Positions 43,748 to 51,302 of a DNA stretch of 64,000 nt are shown piece by piece. The stretch is from NCBI GenBank assembly GCA_964510315.1, contig CAZEAP010000021.1:9339-73338 (forward strand), written 5' to 3'. The notes beneath the pieces were generated by a model that saw only the letters and a list, made by a program, of their open reading frames with translations, made no database searches and was not told where the DNA came from. Within the stretch, counting starts at the first letter, position 1. Each line of letters opens with the position of its first letter. Both the position numbers and the translations under genes were made by a program. Source of the DNA: CAZEAP01 sp964510315. Lineage in GTDB: Bacteria > Planctomycetota > Brocadiia > SM23-32.

Positions 43748-44469
43748 TCACCCGCCCAGCATGCCGCGGGCGGCGGCGAGCAGGCCGTCGTCGGTCTCTT
43801 CCATCCATTCCAGCAGGCGCCGGCGTCCCTGTTCGATCACATTTTCGTGCCCCGAGGCCGCGGCCAGGTTCTCCAGCTCGTCCGGGTCCACCTCCAGGTC
43901 GTAGAGCTCGTCGACGTCGCCGGGATTGAACACGTATTTGTAACGCCCCCAGCGTACCATCCTCTGCGTGTAAAGGAAACGGTGTCCGTGCCACTCGGCC
44001 ACAACGTAGTCCGGCCAGTCGGCCTCGGGATCCCTGAGGAGCGGAGCCAGACTGCGCCCGTGGTGCGGGTTGCGCGGCGAGACGCCGGCGAGGTCGAGCG
44101 CCGTGGTCGCCAGGTCCATCTGGCTGACGGGTCGCTTGCAGATCGTGCCGTTGGCGCCCGCTCCGGGCACCGGCAGATCATGGGAATATGGTAGGTCTCC
44201 TCGCAGGTGAACGGGCCCTTGTCGTAGAAGCCGCCATGGCTGCCGATCATGTTGCCGTGATCGGTGCTGAAGAGGACCGCCGTGTCGTCGGCCGGGTCGT
44301 ACATCGAAGCCCAGGGCTCTGGCACGTCGTAGGGCATGTGGGGCCCCCAAAAGGAAAGGAACACCAGGAACGACTCGCCGTCGGCATCGGCGCGGCGGCT
44401 GTAATCACGAAGCATGCCGGCCGCCTGATCCGCGAGGACAAACGGTTCGGATGCCTCGGCGGGAGCGAT
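43748..44469 (-). pseudogene. Broken sulfatase
   Basis: A C-terminal sulfatase remnant. It has FLVFLSFWGPHMPYDVPEPW, STDHGNMIGSHGGFYDKGPF and, in another frame, ICKRPVSQMDLATTALDLAG and LRDPEADWPDYVVAEWHGH. Three lesions are visible. The N-terminal half with the catalytic CxPxR motif is missing. ASMYDPAD joins directly to DTAVLFSTDHG, skipping the segment that normally lies between them. A one-base frameshift at about 44168-44173 separates the last 140 residues (a missing G restores the frame). It reads in frame from methyltransferase scrap B. Confidence 0.75.
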
Positions 44470-44520
44470 ACGCTCGGCCTTCTGGCCGGTGAACTGCTCC
44501 CACCGCCGGACGATGACCCT
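44470..44520 (-). pseudogene. C-terminal scrap B of a DNA methyltransferase
   Basis: The frame reads VIVRRWEQFTGQKAERI, the same conserved ending as scrap A: 12 of 16 residues and 40 of 48 nucleotides match between the two. It is fused in frame to the sulfatase remnant. No other part of the enzyme is left. It lies within 100 bases of the divergent restriction-modification gene. Confidence 0.55.
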
Positions 44521-44615
44521 GCTTTCCGGCGGGCCTTTGCGTCCGCTCCTGCGTTGCCATATGCTTGTGTGCGGTAGCCGGAGTGGTCCGTGCCCGGAGG
44601 AGACGAGCGCAGGAA

Positions 44616-46466
44616 GTGAGCCCTGAAATAAAACTCACCCGCTATCTGCACGATCTGGCCGACGTCTACAGCCGGGGAGACGCACGCGAAGAGTCGTTCT
44701 ACCGCGCCTTGCGCGAACTGCTGGAAGAGTACGCCCGCACGACCGGTCGCGAGGACGCCCACGTGACCGTCCAGCCAACCGCCACCGAGGGCGGGAACCC
44801 CGACTTCCGCGTCTGGAACGGCCGGAACGAAATCACCGGCTACATCGAGGCCAAGCCCCCCGCAACTCGTCACCTCGGTTCCGTTGCCGAATCCGAGCAG
44901 CTATCCCGCTACCGGGACACCTTCCCCAACGTAATCCTGACCAACTTCTTCGAGTTTCGCCTTTACCGGGACGGCGAGATGGTAGAGCGGGCGGTTGCCG
45001 CGGACTCAGGGACCCTGACGGAGGTCGGCGCCGTCCCTCCGGCAAAGGACACCGAGGGTCTGCTGGGGCTGCTCGAGGAGTTCTTCTCCTTCTCGCTTCC
45101 CCGCCCCTTCACGGCCGAATCGCTGGCGGTGGAGCTGGCCAGGCGCACCCGCTTTTTCCGCGATGTCGTTCGGCAGGATTTGGAGATGGAGGAGCGTGGC
45201 AGCGCCGCCCTGCGGGGGTTCTACGAGGCCTTTCAGACTTACCTGATCGGCAGCCTGTCCGCCGAGGACTTCGCCGACCTCTACGCGCAAACCGTCACCT
45301 ACGGCCTGTTCGCGGCCCGGATGCGCACGGACGGGGAGTTCAGCCGAACCGGCGCCTACGATGCCATACCCCACACCATCGGCATTCTCCGCGACGTCTT
45401 CCGCTACATTTCGTTGGAGGAGCCGCCCGAGCAGGTCCAATGGGTGGTCGACGACATCGCGCACTGCCTGGCCGCCGCCGATCCCGCCGGCATCCTGGAG
45501 CGCTATTATCGGAACGGCCGCGGCAGCGACCCCGTCGTGCACTTCTACGAGACCTTCCTGACCGAGTACGATCCTGAGGAGCGAGAGCGCCGGGGAGTTT
45601 TCTACACTCCCGAACCCGTGGTGGACTACATCGTCCGTTCCCTTCACCGCCTGCTCAAAGAGAAGTTTGGCATCACCCGGGGACTTGCCTCCCGGGAAGT
45701 CACATTGCTGGACCCCGCCGCCGGCACCATGACCTTCGTGGCCCGCGCCGCGCAGGAAGCAATCGATGAGTTCCAGCACAACTACGGCGCGGGCGGCACG
45801 AAGCAGTTCATCCGCGAGCACATCCTGGAGAACTTCTACGCCTTCGAGCTGATGATGGCCCCCTACGCGGTGGGGCACCTGAAGATGTCCTTCTTCCTGG
45901 AGGAGATGGGTCACCGGCTGGAGGCGGACGAGCGGTTCAAGTTCTACCTGACCAACACCCTCGAGATGGAGGAACTGGAGCAGACGGCGCTGCCCGGCAT
46001 GTCCTCCCTGGCGGCCGAATCCCGAGAGGCCGGCAGAGTAAAGAAAGAGCAGCCGATCCTGGTCATCCTCGGCAACCCGCCCTACAACGTTCATTCGCGC
46101 AATCGGGGTGACTGGATACTGGCAAAAATCGATGACTACAAGCGGGTGGACGGGGAACCGCTGGGGGAGCGCAACCCGAAGTGTCTGCAGGACGATTACG
46201 TGAAGTTCCTCCGGTTCGCCCAGTGGAAGATGGAACAGGTCGAGCACGGCGTGGTGGGCATGATTACCAACCACTCCTGGCTGGACAATCCCACCTTCCG
46301 CGGCATGCGGCAGAGCCTCATGGACACCTTCGACGAGATACACGTGCTCGACCTGCACGGCAACTCCCTGAAGCGGGAGACCTGCCCGGACGGCAGCCCG
46401 GACGAGAACGTCTTCGACATCCGCCAGGGCGTCGCCATATCCTTTTTCCTGAAACTATCGGAGTAA
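44616..46466 (+). CDS. Type ISP/IIG restriction-modification enzyme, nuclease-methyltransferase part
   Basis: 616 residues if started at GTG 44616; an upstream TTG is possible. The N-terminal PD-(D/E)XK nuclease has D63 (NPDFRVWN) and E78-A-K80 (GYIEAKPP). A helical linker follows, then an N6-adenine methyltransferase with motif I LLDPAAGTMTF (D366) and motif IV NPPY (487-490, ILGNPPYNVHS), and FYTPEPVVDYIVRS just before motif I. It ends at VAISFFLKLSE, exactly where intact homologues continue into the specificity domain. That part is encoded separately downstream (46761), beyond an inserted small gene. It probably methylates and cuts DNA if the two halves associate. Confidence 0.88.
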   Translation: MSPEIKLTRYLHDLADVYSRGDAREESFYRALRELLEEYARTTGREDAHVTVQPTATEGGNPDFRVWNGRNEITGYIEAKPPATRHLGSVAESEQLSRYRDTFPNVILTNFFEFRLYRDGEMVERAVAADSGTLTEVGAVPPAKDTEGLLGLLEEFFSFSLPRPFTAESLAVELARRTRFFRDVVRQDLEMEERGSAALRGFYEAFQTYLIGSLSAEDFADLYAQTVTYGLFAARMRTDGEFSRTGAYDAIPHTIGILRDVFRYISLEEPPEQVQWVVDDIAHCLAAADPAGILERYYRNGRGSDPVVHFYETFLTEYDPEERERRGVFYTPEPVVDYIVRSLHRLLKEKFGITRGLASREVTLLDPAAGTMTFVARAAQEAIDEFQHNYGAGGTKQFIREHILENFYAFELMMAPYAVGHLKMSFFLEEMGHRLEADERFKFYLTNTLEMEELEQTALPGMSSLAAESREAGRVKKEQPILVILGNPPYNVHSRNRGDWILAKIDDYKRVDGEPLGERNPKCLQDDYVKFLRFAQWKMEQVEHGVVGMITNHSWLDNPTFRGMRQSLMDTFDEIHVLDLHGNSLKRETCPDGSPDENVFDIRQGVAISFFLKLSE

Positions 46467-46502
46467 CGCAGCCGGACCGAATCACCGAACGCGGAGGCAA
46501 TG

Positions 46503-46748
46503 ATGACGGAGCCCCGAACAGCACCGCAGCGCTGTCCGATCTGCGGGGGCGGCATGGAGCCGGGCGCGACCGTTTTCACCGTCGAACTGGGTTTCGGAGT
46601 GGTCGTGGTGCGGCACGTGCCGGCACGCGTCTGCGGGTCCTGTGGTGAGAGCTGGATCGAGGATGAAACCGCCGCCAACCTCGAGCGCATCGTCGAGGCC
46701 GCCCGGGAGGATAAAGGCCCGCTCGAAGTGCTACCCAACTCCGCCTGA
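46503..46748 (+). CDS. Orphan YgiT-type (MqsA N-terminal-like) zinc-finger protein
   Basis: 81 residues from ATG 46503 (an adjacent ATG at 46500 is too close to GGAGG at 46493-46497). Two CxxC pairs, CPICGGGMEPG and VCGSCGESWI, with the VPARVCxxCGE word typical of YgiT-type antitoxin zinc fingers. These normally form a pair with a small DUF4258- or MqsR-type toxin. None is visible on either side, and the DNA-binding HTH of full MqsA is absent. It lies exactly between the two halves of a restriction-modification enzyme. Confidence 0.75.
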   Translation: MTEPRTAPQRCPICGGGMEPGATVFTVELGFGVVVVRHVPARVCGSCGESWIEDETAANLERIVEAAREDKGPLEVLPNSA

Positions 46749-46760
46749 AGGGGGAATGAC

Positions 46761-48050
46761 GTGGCGCGCGTCTTCCATCACGATCTGTGGGGCCAGCGAC
46801 AGGAGAAGTACGCCTGGCTCCGGGACAACGACGTCGCCTCGACGGAGTGGGAGGAGATCGCCCCGAAATCCGAGTTCTACCTGTTCGTTCCCCGTGACGA
46901 GAGGGCGCTGGATCGGTACAGGGATTTTCCCTTCGTCACGGAAATCTTCCCCCAGCATTCGGCAGGCGTAAAAACGCACAGGGACCATTTTGTCATCGCG
47001 TTCGACAGCGCAACTCTTAAGAGACGGATCCGCCAGTTCCGCAACCCGGACATGCCGGACGAGGTGGTGCGGCAGACGTTCGGCCTGAGCGACAACCGTG
47101 ACTGGAAGATGGCCGAGAAGCGGAAGAAGATCCAGGAGGACGAGGATTGGCAGGAGAAGATCGTCCAGTGCCTCTACCGGCCGTTTGACGTGCGGTGGAT
47201 TTTCTATCACTACCACGCAATTGAGCGCGGCCGCGAGGAAGTGATGCGGCACATGCTGGCGCACGAAAACGTGGCGCTCTGCATCGGCCGCGCGGGACAA
47301 GTTATCGGCCCCGGCCGCTGGGATATTGTTTTCTGTTCGACCCAGATGGAGGACACTAACCTCTTCCGACGCGGCGGCAACGTCAATTTTCCTTTGGACC
47401 TTTACCCCGACACCTCGAAGAACCACATTTTCAACGACCTTCCGGAGAACGGCGAACGACGGCCGAATCTCCATCCTCGCCTCTTGCCCGCCCTGACGGA
47501 GGCCTACGGTTTCGAGCCCTCCCCGGAGGACGTCTTCAACTACGTCTACGCCGTCCTTTACGGGCCGTCCTACCGGGAGAAGTACGCCGAGTTCCTCAAG
47601 ATTGATTTCCCCCGCGTGCCCTTTACCGCCGACGCGGAGCTGTTCCGGGCGCTTGCGGAACTGGGGGAGCGGCTGGTGGCCCTCCACCTGCTGGACTCGC
47701 CCGAACTCGACCCGCCCATCGCACGGTTCGAGGGAGAAGGCGACAGCCGGGTGGCCCGGCTCAAAAGCGAGGGATTCCGCTACGACGCCGACACCGAGCG
47801 GAAGTACATCAACGAAGGCCAGTATTTCGCCCCCGTGCCGGTCGAGTTGTGGGAATACCAGGTCGGCGGCTACCAGGTGCTCCACAAGTGGCTGAAGGAC
47901 CGGAAGGAACGGCGGCTGAGCGTCGAGGAGATCCGCACCTACTGCCGAATCGTCACGGCGCTGCGGCGCACCATCGAGGCCCAGGAAGAGATCGACGCCC
48001 TCTATCCCCGCATCGAGGAAGACATCGTTCAGATGCACCTCGGCCCCTGA
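46761..48050 (+). CDS. Specificity (C-terminal) half of the type ISP/IIG enzyme
   Basis: 429 residues. It begins MARVFHHDLWGQRQEKYAWL, the sequence that in intact proteins follows directly after the methyltransferase domain, and contains the type ISP C-terminal target-recognition region (FYLFVPRDERALDRYRDF, EKIVQCLYRPFDVRWIFYH, EDVFNYVYAVLYGPSYREKY, WEYQVGGYQVLHKWLKDRK). GTG start with GGGGGA upstream. Translation as a separate subunit is plausible. With the first part the total is about 1045 residues, a normal length for a single-chain enzyme. Confidence 0.85.
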   Translation: MARVFHHDLWGQRQEKYAWLRDNDVASTEWEEIAPKSEFYLFVPRDERALDRYRDFPFVTEIFPQHSAGVKTHRDHFVIAFDSATLKRRIRQFRNPDMPDEVVRQTFGLSDNRDWKMAEKRKKIQEDEDWQEKIVQCLYRPFDVRWIFYHYHAIERGREEVMRHMLAHENVALCIGRAGQVIGPGRWDIVFCSTQMEDTNLFRRGGNVNFPLDLYPDTSKNHIFNDLPENGERRPNLHPRLLPALTEAYGFEPSPEDVFNYVYAVLYGPSYREKYAEFLKIDFPRVPFTADAELFRALAELGERLVALHLLDSPELDPPIARFEGEGDSRVARLKSEGFRYDADTERKYINEGQYFAPVPVELWEYQVGGYQVLHKWLKDRKERRLSVEEIRTYCRIVTALRRTIEAQEEIDALYPRIEEDIVQMHLGP

Positions 48051-48212
48051 GCCGCACGGTGCATCGTTTGGGCAGGTCGCCGTATGGCGAACCGCCTCCC
48101 ATAACGCGGAGCTTCGGAGCATCGACAGAGAGTGGCGGAGGTGGTAGAACCCTCGGGCGGTTTGGTGCTCGATTCGAAGACCTCTCATCCCCCGGCTGTG
48201 GCAAAGCGAAAA

Positions 48213-48518
48213 ATGGCTGCGAAGCGCAGACTGGAAAGCGGCGAAACGGTTACGCTCCGGCTGACGGCGTTCGAGCGGGAGACCCTGGCCCGCCCGGAAA
48301 TCTTCTTCTGTGGTTCGGACCTGCGCGAGGAGGTCGAGCGGGAAAGGGAGATGGAAGACGGCCTGAATTTTACGCTGGACCAGTATGACCGGTTCGCAGG
48401 CTGCATTGCCGCTCATGCGAACCACACAGAGGAGCGCGGATTGCGGAAAACGCTGGAGGACATCTACGACAAAGTCTGCGCGATCGAGCGGAAATACGAA
48501 CAGGATTGGCGGAGCTGA
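48213..48518 (+). CDS. Hypothetical protein before the pRiA4b ORF-3 gene
   Basis: 101 residues from ATG 48213 (MAAKRRLESGETVTLRLTAF); a GTG 81 bases upstream would extend it. Highly charged and mostly helical, with no motif I can identify. Small genes of this kind often sit directly before pRiA4b ORF-3 family genes (6 bases downstream here), so the pair is probably co-translated. Function unknown. Confidence 0.6.
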   Translation: MAAKRRLESGETVTLRLTAFERETLARPEIFFCGSDLREEVEREREMEDGLNFTLDQYDRFAGCIAAHANHTEERGLRKTLEDIYDKVCAIERKYEQDWRS

Positions 48519-48524
48519 CGGGGC

Positions 48525-49103
48525 ATGCCGCGTTACCTTGAGTTTGAGGTCGATCTGCCGGGCGTGGAGCCGAGGGTGTGGCGGCGATTCCTGCTGCCAT
48601 ACAACGGGACTTTTGCCGACCTGCACTGGGCCATACAGTACGCGTGCAGGTGGGAAGGCTACCACATGTGGGTCTTCCGAGATGAACCGCGGGGCACCGG
48701 ATTTGCGCGTCCGGACGTGGAAGACTGGTATCCCGACCCGCGGGTACCGATCGCCGAGCGAGTCAAACTGGTCAATTTCTTCCGCAGACCCGGGGACTGG
48801 TGCGAGTACGAGTACGACTTCGGCGACGGCTGGCACCACCGGGTGGAAACAAAGGGCATCGTGGAGAAGCCGGAGAAGTTTGACCGAAGGCTGCTCGACG
48901 GCGCCAGGGCCTTCCCCCCGGAGGACTGCGGGGGTCTCTACGGCTACGAACAGAGCTGCTGGATTGTATCGGCCGGCGAAGAAGAACTCTCCGAACTGAG
49001 CGCCGAGGACCGCCGCTTCGTCGAGGAAAGGCGCGAGTGGCTCGGCGAGTGGGACCCGGAGGACTTCGATCTGGAGAAGCGCAGGCGGGAGTTCGACATG
49101 TAG
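48525..49103 (+). CDS. Plasmid pRiA4b ORF-3 family protein
   Basis: 192 residues. Family words: EPRVWRRFLLPYNGTFADLH, QYACRWEGYHMWVF, YEYDFGDGWHHRVE and the C-terminal CGGLYGYEQ. The DFGDGWxHxV motif is the hallmark. The family is common on plasmids and mobile islands and has no established biochemical role. Its acidic C-terminal tail is long. It closes the accessory block before a set of repeats. Confidence 0.85.
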   Translation: MPRYLEFEVDLPGVEPRVWRRFLLPYNGTFADLHWAIQYACRWEGYHMWVFRDEPRGTGFARPDVEDWYPDPRVPIAERVKLVNFFRRPGDWCEYEYDFGDGWHHRVETKGIVEKPEKFDRRLLDGARAFPPEDCGGLYGYEQSCWIVSAGEEELSELSAEDRRFVEERREWLGEWDPEDFDLEKRRREFDM

Positions 49104-49183
49104 GGCGCGGCGGTTCCGGCGGCGGCCGCCCCAGGGGGCGACGGGGCCTCAGCCGGGATCGCGCTACACTCCGGCGGCGTGGC

Positions 49184-49228
49184 GCGGGCATCCCTGCCCG
49201 CAGCCCATCACCGGGGCTAAAGCCCCGG
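49184..49228. repeat. Two tandem REP-like hairpins
   Basis: GCGGGCA/TGCCCGC (49184-49190 and 49195-49201) and CCGGGGC/GCCCCGG (49211-49217 and 49222-49228), each with a 4-base loop. The GGGGCTAAAGCCCC core is a word I know from interspersed repeats of several GC-rich uncultured phyla. Confidence 0.5.
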
Positions 49229-49392
49229 CCTGCACGAGCCGGCCGCTCCGCGGCGTCGACGCTAAAGATGTACTCTTGCCCCCGCCCTCTTCCAGCAGGA
49301 GACCGGCCAGCGCCGGGCGGCCCTTTTGGCGCGTGCCCTCCAGCGGCCGACCCGGTACGGGGCGGCGGCGGCGAGCAATTCCCGCGCGTCCG

Positions 49393-49416
49393 CGCGCCCG
49401 CCCCGGGGCGGGCGCG
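49393..49416 (+). terminator. 24-bp perfect palindrome, possible terminator
   Basis: Each half is the 12-base word CGCGCCCGCCCC or its complement. It is followed on + by TTTT and TTTTT tracts at about 49425-49440, not immediately adjacent. With no loop the hairpin would open at its centre. The stretch 49104-49670 otherwise contains only repeats, the promoter and the tRNA-like remnant described below. Confidence 0.45.
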
Positions 49417-49489
49417 ACCCCGCGTTTTCGGAACCTTTTTCTTCCCGGCGAGGGTGGGTACCATGTCGTGGCAAACTAACCAATCCGCG

Positions 49490-49517
49490 TTGCTACGCGA
49501 TGTGTTTATGCTACAAT
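49490..49517 (+). promoter_or_regulatory. Extended -10 promoter ahead of the transporter/ligase operon
   Basis: TTGCTA (49490-49495) and TACAAT (49512-49517), 16 bases apart, with TGC directly before the -10 box. The tRNA-Glu-like remnant starts right after it. The operon's first start codon is 154 bases downstream. Confidence 0.55.
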
Positions 49518-49562
49518 GGGCCGCCCGCTGGTGTAGTGGTGCGCGCCCTGGTCTCACCGCGG
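49518..49562 (+). pseudogene. Degenerate tRNA-Glu-like 5' fragment
   Basis: It shows a D-arm-like word (GCTGGTGTAGTGG) and the seven-base loop GTCTCAC, which gives U33 and anticodon CTC (Glu) if read as an anticodon loop. The stem around it is broken (CCCTG against CGCGGG), and no T arm or acceptor 3' side follows. It sits directly after a strong promoter, where a tRNA would be expected. It could be chance. Confidence 0.35.
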
Positions 49563-49670
49563 GACGAGGGCTTCCCGCCTGAACCAGCTGCTGCGGCGCA
49601 GGAATCAACGGCGAACGGACGCCGGTTCTGTTGTGCCCCCAAATACAGGCTCAGACTTCACGGCCAGGGG

Positions 49671-51257
49671 ATGTTGAACGACTTGCCGGCCTACTGCCGT
49701 TTCGTCCGTGGATTTCCGGCCTTCCTGAACCGGCGGATCAGCCTCTCCCAGGCTGAGGAAGCGCTGCAACGGAGAATGGGCAGTCGCCGGGCCCGTTTCC
49801 TCCGGTTGGTCAAAAGCACGGTCTTCGGTAATCCGACCAGCCCCTACCGCACCCTCTTTGAGATGGCGGATTGCACGTTCGGCGACCTGGAGCAGTCTGT
49901 CCGCCGAAGGGGTTTGGAGGGGGCGCTGCATGAACTCTACGAAGCCGGCGTTTACGTGAGCTTCGAGGAGTTCAAAGGTCGCCGGCCCATAGTGCGGCAG
50001 GGCCGTGAGATTCAGGTCGGCCGGGGGGATTTCGATAACCCTTTCCTCAGCGCATACTGCTGGGGCGGCAGCAGCGGCACCACCGGCGCAGCTACCCGGA
50101 CCGCCATCGACCTGGAGAACATACTGGAGGGCGCACCTTTGGTGGTCGTGGCGTACGCCGCTCACGACGTTCTGGGCCTGCCCACGGCCTACTGGCGCGG
50201 GATACTACCGGGGTTGGCGGGGCTGCGAGGCGTACTCCGCTCCTTCATCCTGGGCAATCCGCCCCGCCGGTGGTTCAGCCCGATCAGGAACGGAGACGTC
50301 AACCAACCGCTGAAGCACCGGCTGGGAACAGCGGCTATCGTCCTGCTTGGCAGGGCCTTCGGGCAACCGGTGCCTGCGCCGGAGCCGCTGCCCCTGGACC
50401 AGCCCGGTGCCCTGGTCAACTGGATCCGCCGAACCCTTGAGGCGGAGGGCCGCTGCATGGTCTACGCGACCGTCAGTGCGGCCGCCCGCCTGGCCCTGGC
50501 CGCTCGGCGGCGTGGCGTCAGTCTGGAGGGCTGCACCGTTAAGGCCGGCGGAGAGCCCATTACCGCCGCAAAGGTGCGGTGCGTCAAAGCGACCGGCGCC
50601 TCCTGGTTCCCCATCTACGGCATGTCGGAAGCCGGATTCGTCGGCATGGGCTGTCCCGACTCAGACCCCGACGACCTGCACTTCGCAATGGACGGACTTG
50701 CCCTCATCCAGAGGCCCCTGGAGGTGGAGGGATGGCCCTACTCACCGAACGCGTTTTTCCTCACTTCGCTGCTGGCCACAGCGCCGAAAATACTGCTCAA
50801 TCTGGAGACCGACGATTGCGGAGTCCTGGAAGAACGCTCCTGTGACTGCCCGATGGGCAAGTGCGGCCTGACACAGCACCTGCGGGGTGTGCGAAGCTAT
50901 CGCAAGGTTACCGGCGAGGGCGTCACGCTGCTGGATGCCGAGATGGTGAGGATACTGGAGGAGGTCCTGCCGGAGCGTTTCGGCGGCGGACCGCTGGATT
51001 ACCAGTTCGTGGAGGAGGAAGACGGACGAGGCCTGACGCGGCTGAATCTGTTCGTGAGCCCCGACGTCGAGCTGTCCTCCGAGGCCGAAGTGATCGAGAC
51101 AACGCTTTCAGCGGTCAGGGAGGCGGGCCTCGCCGGAGCGTTTTCGGCCGCCTTCTGGGAGCAGGGCGGATCGATGCGCCTCCGCCGTCGGGAGCCGCTC
51201 TGGAACGCGGGGGGTAAATTCCTGCCCCTCAAAGCGACAGAATCCGGCGTTTCGTAG
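49671..51257 (+). CDS. Adenylate-forming (ANL/PaaK-CapK-like) enzyme, copy 1
   Basis: 528 residues from ATG 49671; the long ORF upstream runs through non-coding sequence and was cut. The nucleotide-binding P-loop is SSGTTG (134-139, in CWGGSSGTTGAATR). The later region FPIYGMSEAGFVGMGC replaces the usual YGxTE motif. A Cys-rich tail segment follows (EERSCDCPMGKCGL), then VRSYRKVTGEGVTLLDAEMV. These fit acyl/aryl-adenylating ligases of the PaaK/CapK branch, which activate a carboxylate with ATP. The N-terminal 130 residues (EAGVYVSFEEFKGRRPIVR) are conserved with copy 2. First gene of the operon. Substrate unknown; a CoA or carrier acceptor is only assumed. Confidence 0.75.
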   Translation: MLNDLPAYCRFVRGFPAFLNRRISLSQAEEALQRRMGSRRARFLRLVKSTVFGNPTSPYRTLFEMADCTFGDLEQSVRRRGLEGALHELYEAGVYVSFEEFKGRRPIVRQGREIQVGRGDFDNPFLSAYCWGGSSGTTGAATRTAIDLENILEGAPLVVVAYAAHDVLGLPTAYWRGILPGLAGLRGVLRSFILGNPPRRWFSPIRNGDVNQPLKHRLGTAAIVLLGRAFGQPVPAPEPLPLDQPGALVNWIRRTLEAEGRCMVYATVSAAARLALAARRRGVSLEGCTVKAGGEPITAAKVRCVKATGASWFPIYGMSEAGFVGMGCPDSDPDDLHFAMDGLALIQRPLEVEGWPYSPNAFFLTSLLATAPKILLNLETDDCGVLEERSCDCPMGKCGLTQHLRGVRSYRKVTGEGVTLLDAEMVRILEEVLPERFGGGPLDYQFVEEEDGRGLTRLNLFVSPDVELSSEAEVIETTLSAVREAGLAGAFSAAFWEQGGSMRLRRREPLWNAGGKFLPLKATESGVS

Positions 51258-51302
51258 ACCGGGAGCCGGCCGGCAACAGTCCAAGGTACAGGAGAGACAA
51301 GA

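Noticed and set aside
37522..44520. The two methyltransferase scraps as a fresh target-site duplication
   Set aside because: They differ at 8 of 48 bases and diverge fully beyond that, so they are not a recent exact duplication.
46503..46748. Complete type II toxin-antitoxin pair
   Set aside because: No DUF4258 or MqsR-like toxin lies within a few hundred bases on either strand.
34364..48050. A known multi-gene defence system (BREX, DISARM, Zorya, Gabija, Thoeris)
   Set aside because: None of the diagnostic partners (PglZ, DrmB, ZorA/B, GajA/B, ThsA/B) is present; only single nucleases and a type ISP/IIG enzyme are seen.
49326..49670. N-terminal extension of the first ligase
   Set aside because: The frame crosses the promoter, palindrome and tRNA-like remnant; homology with the second ligase begins just after ATG 49671.
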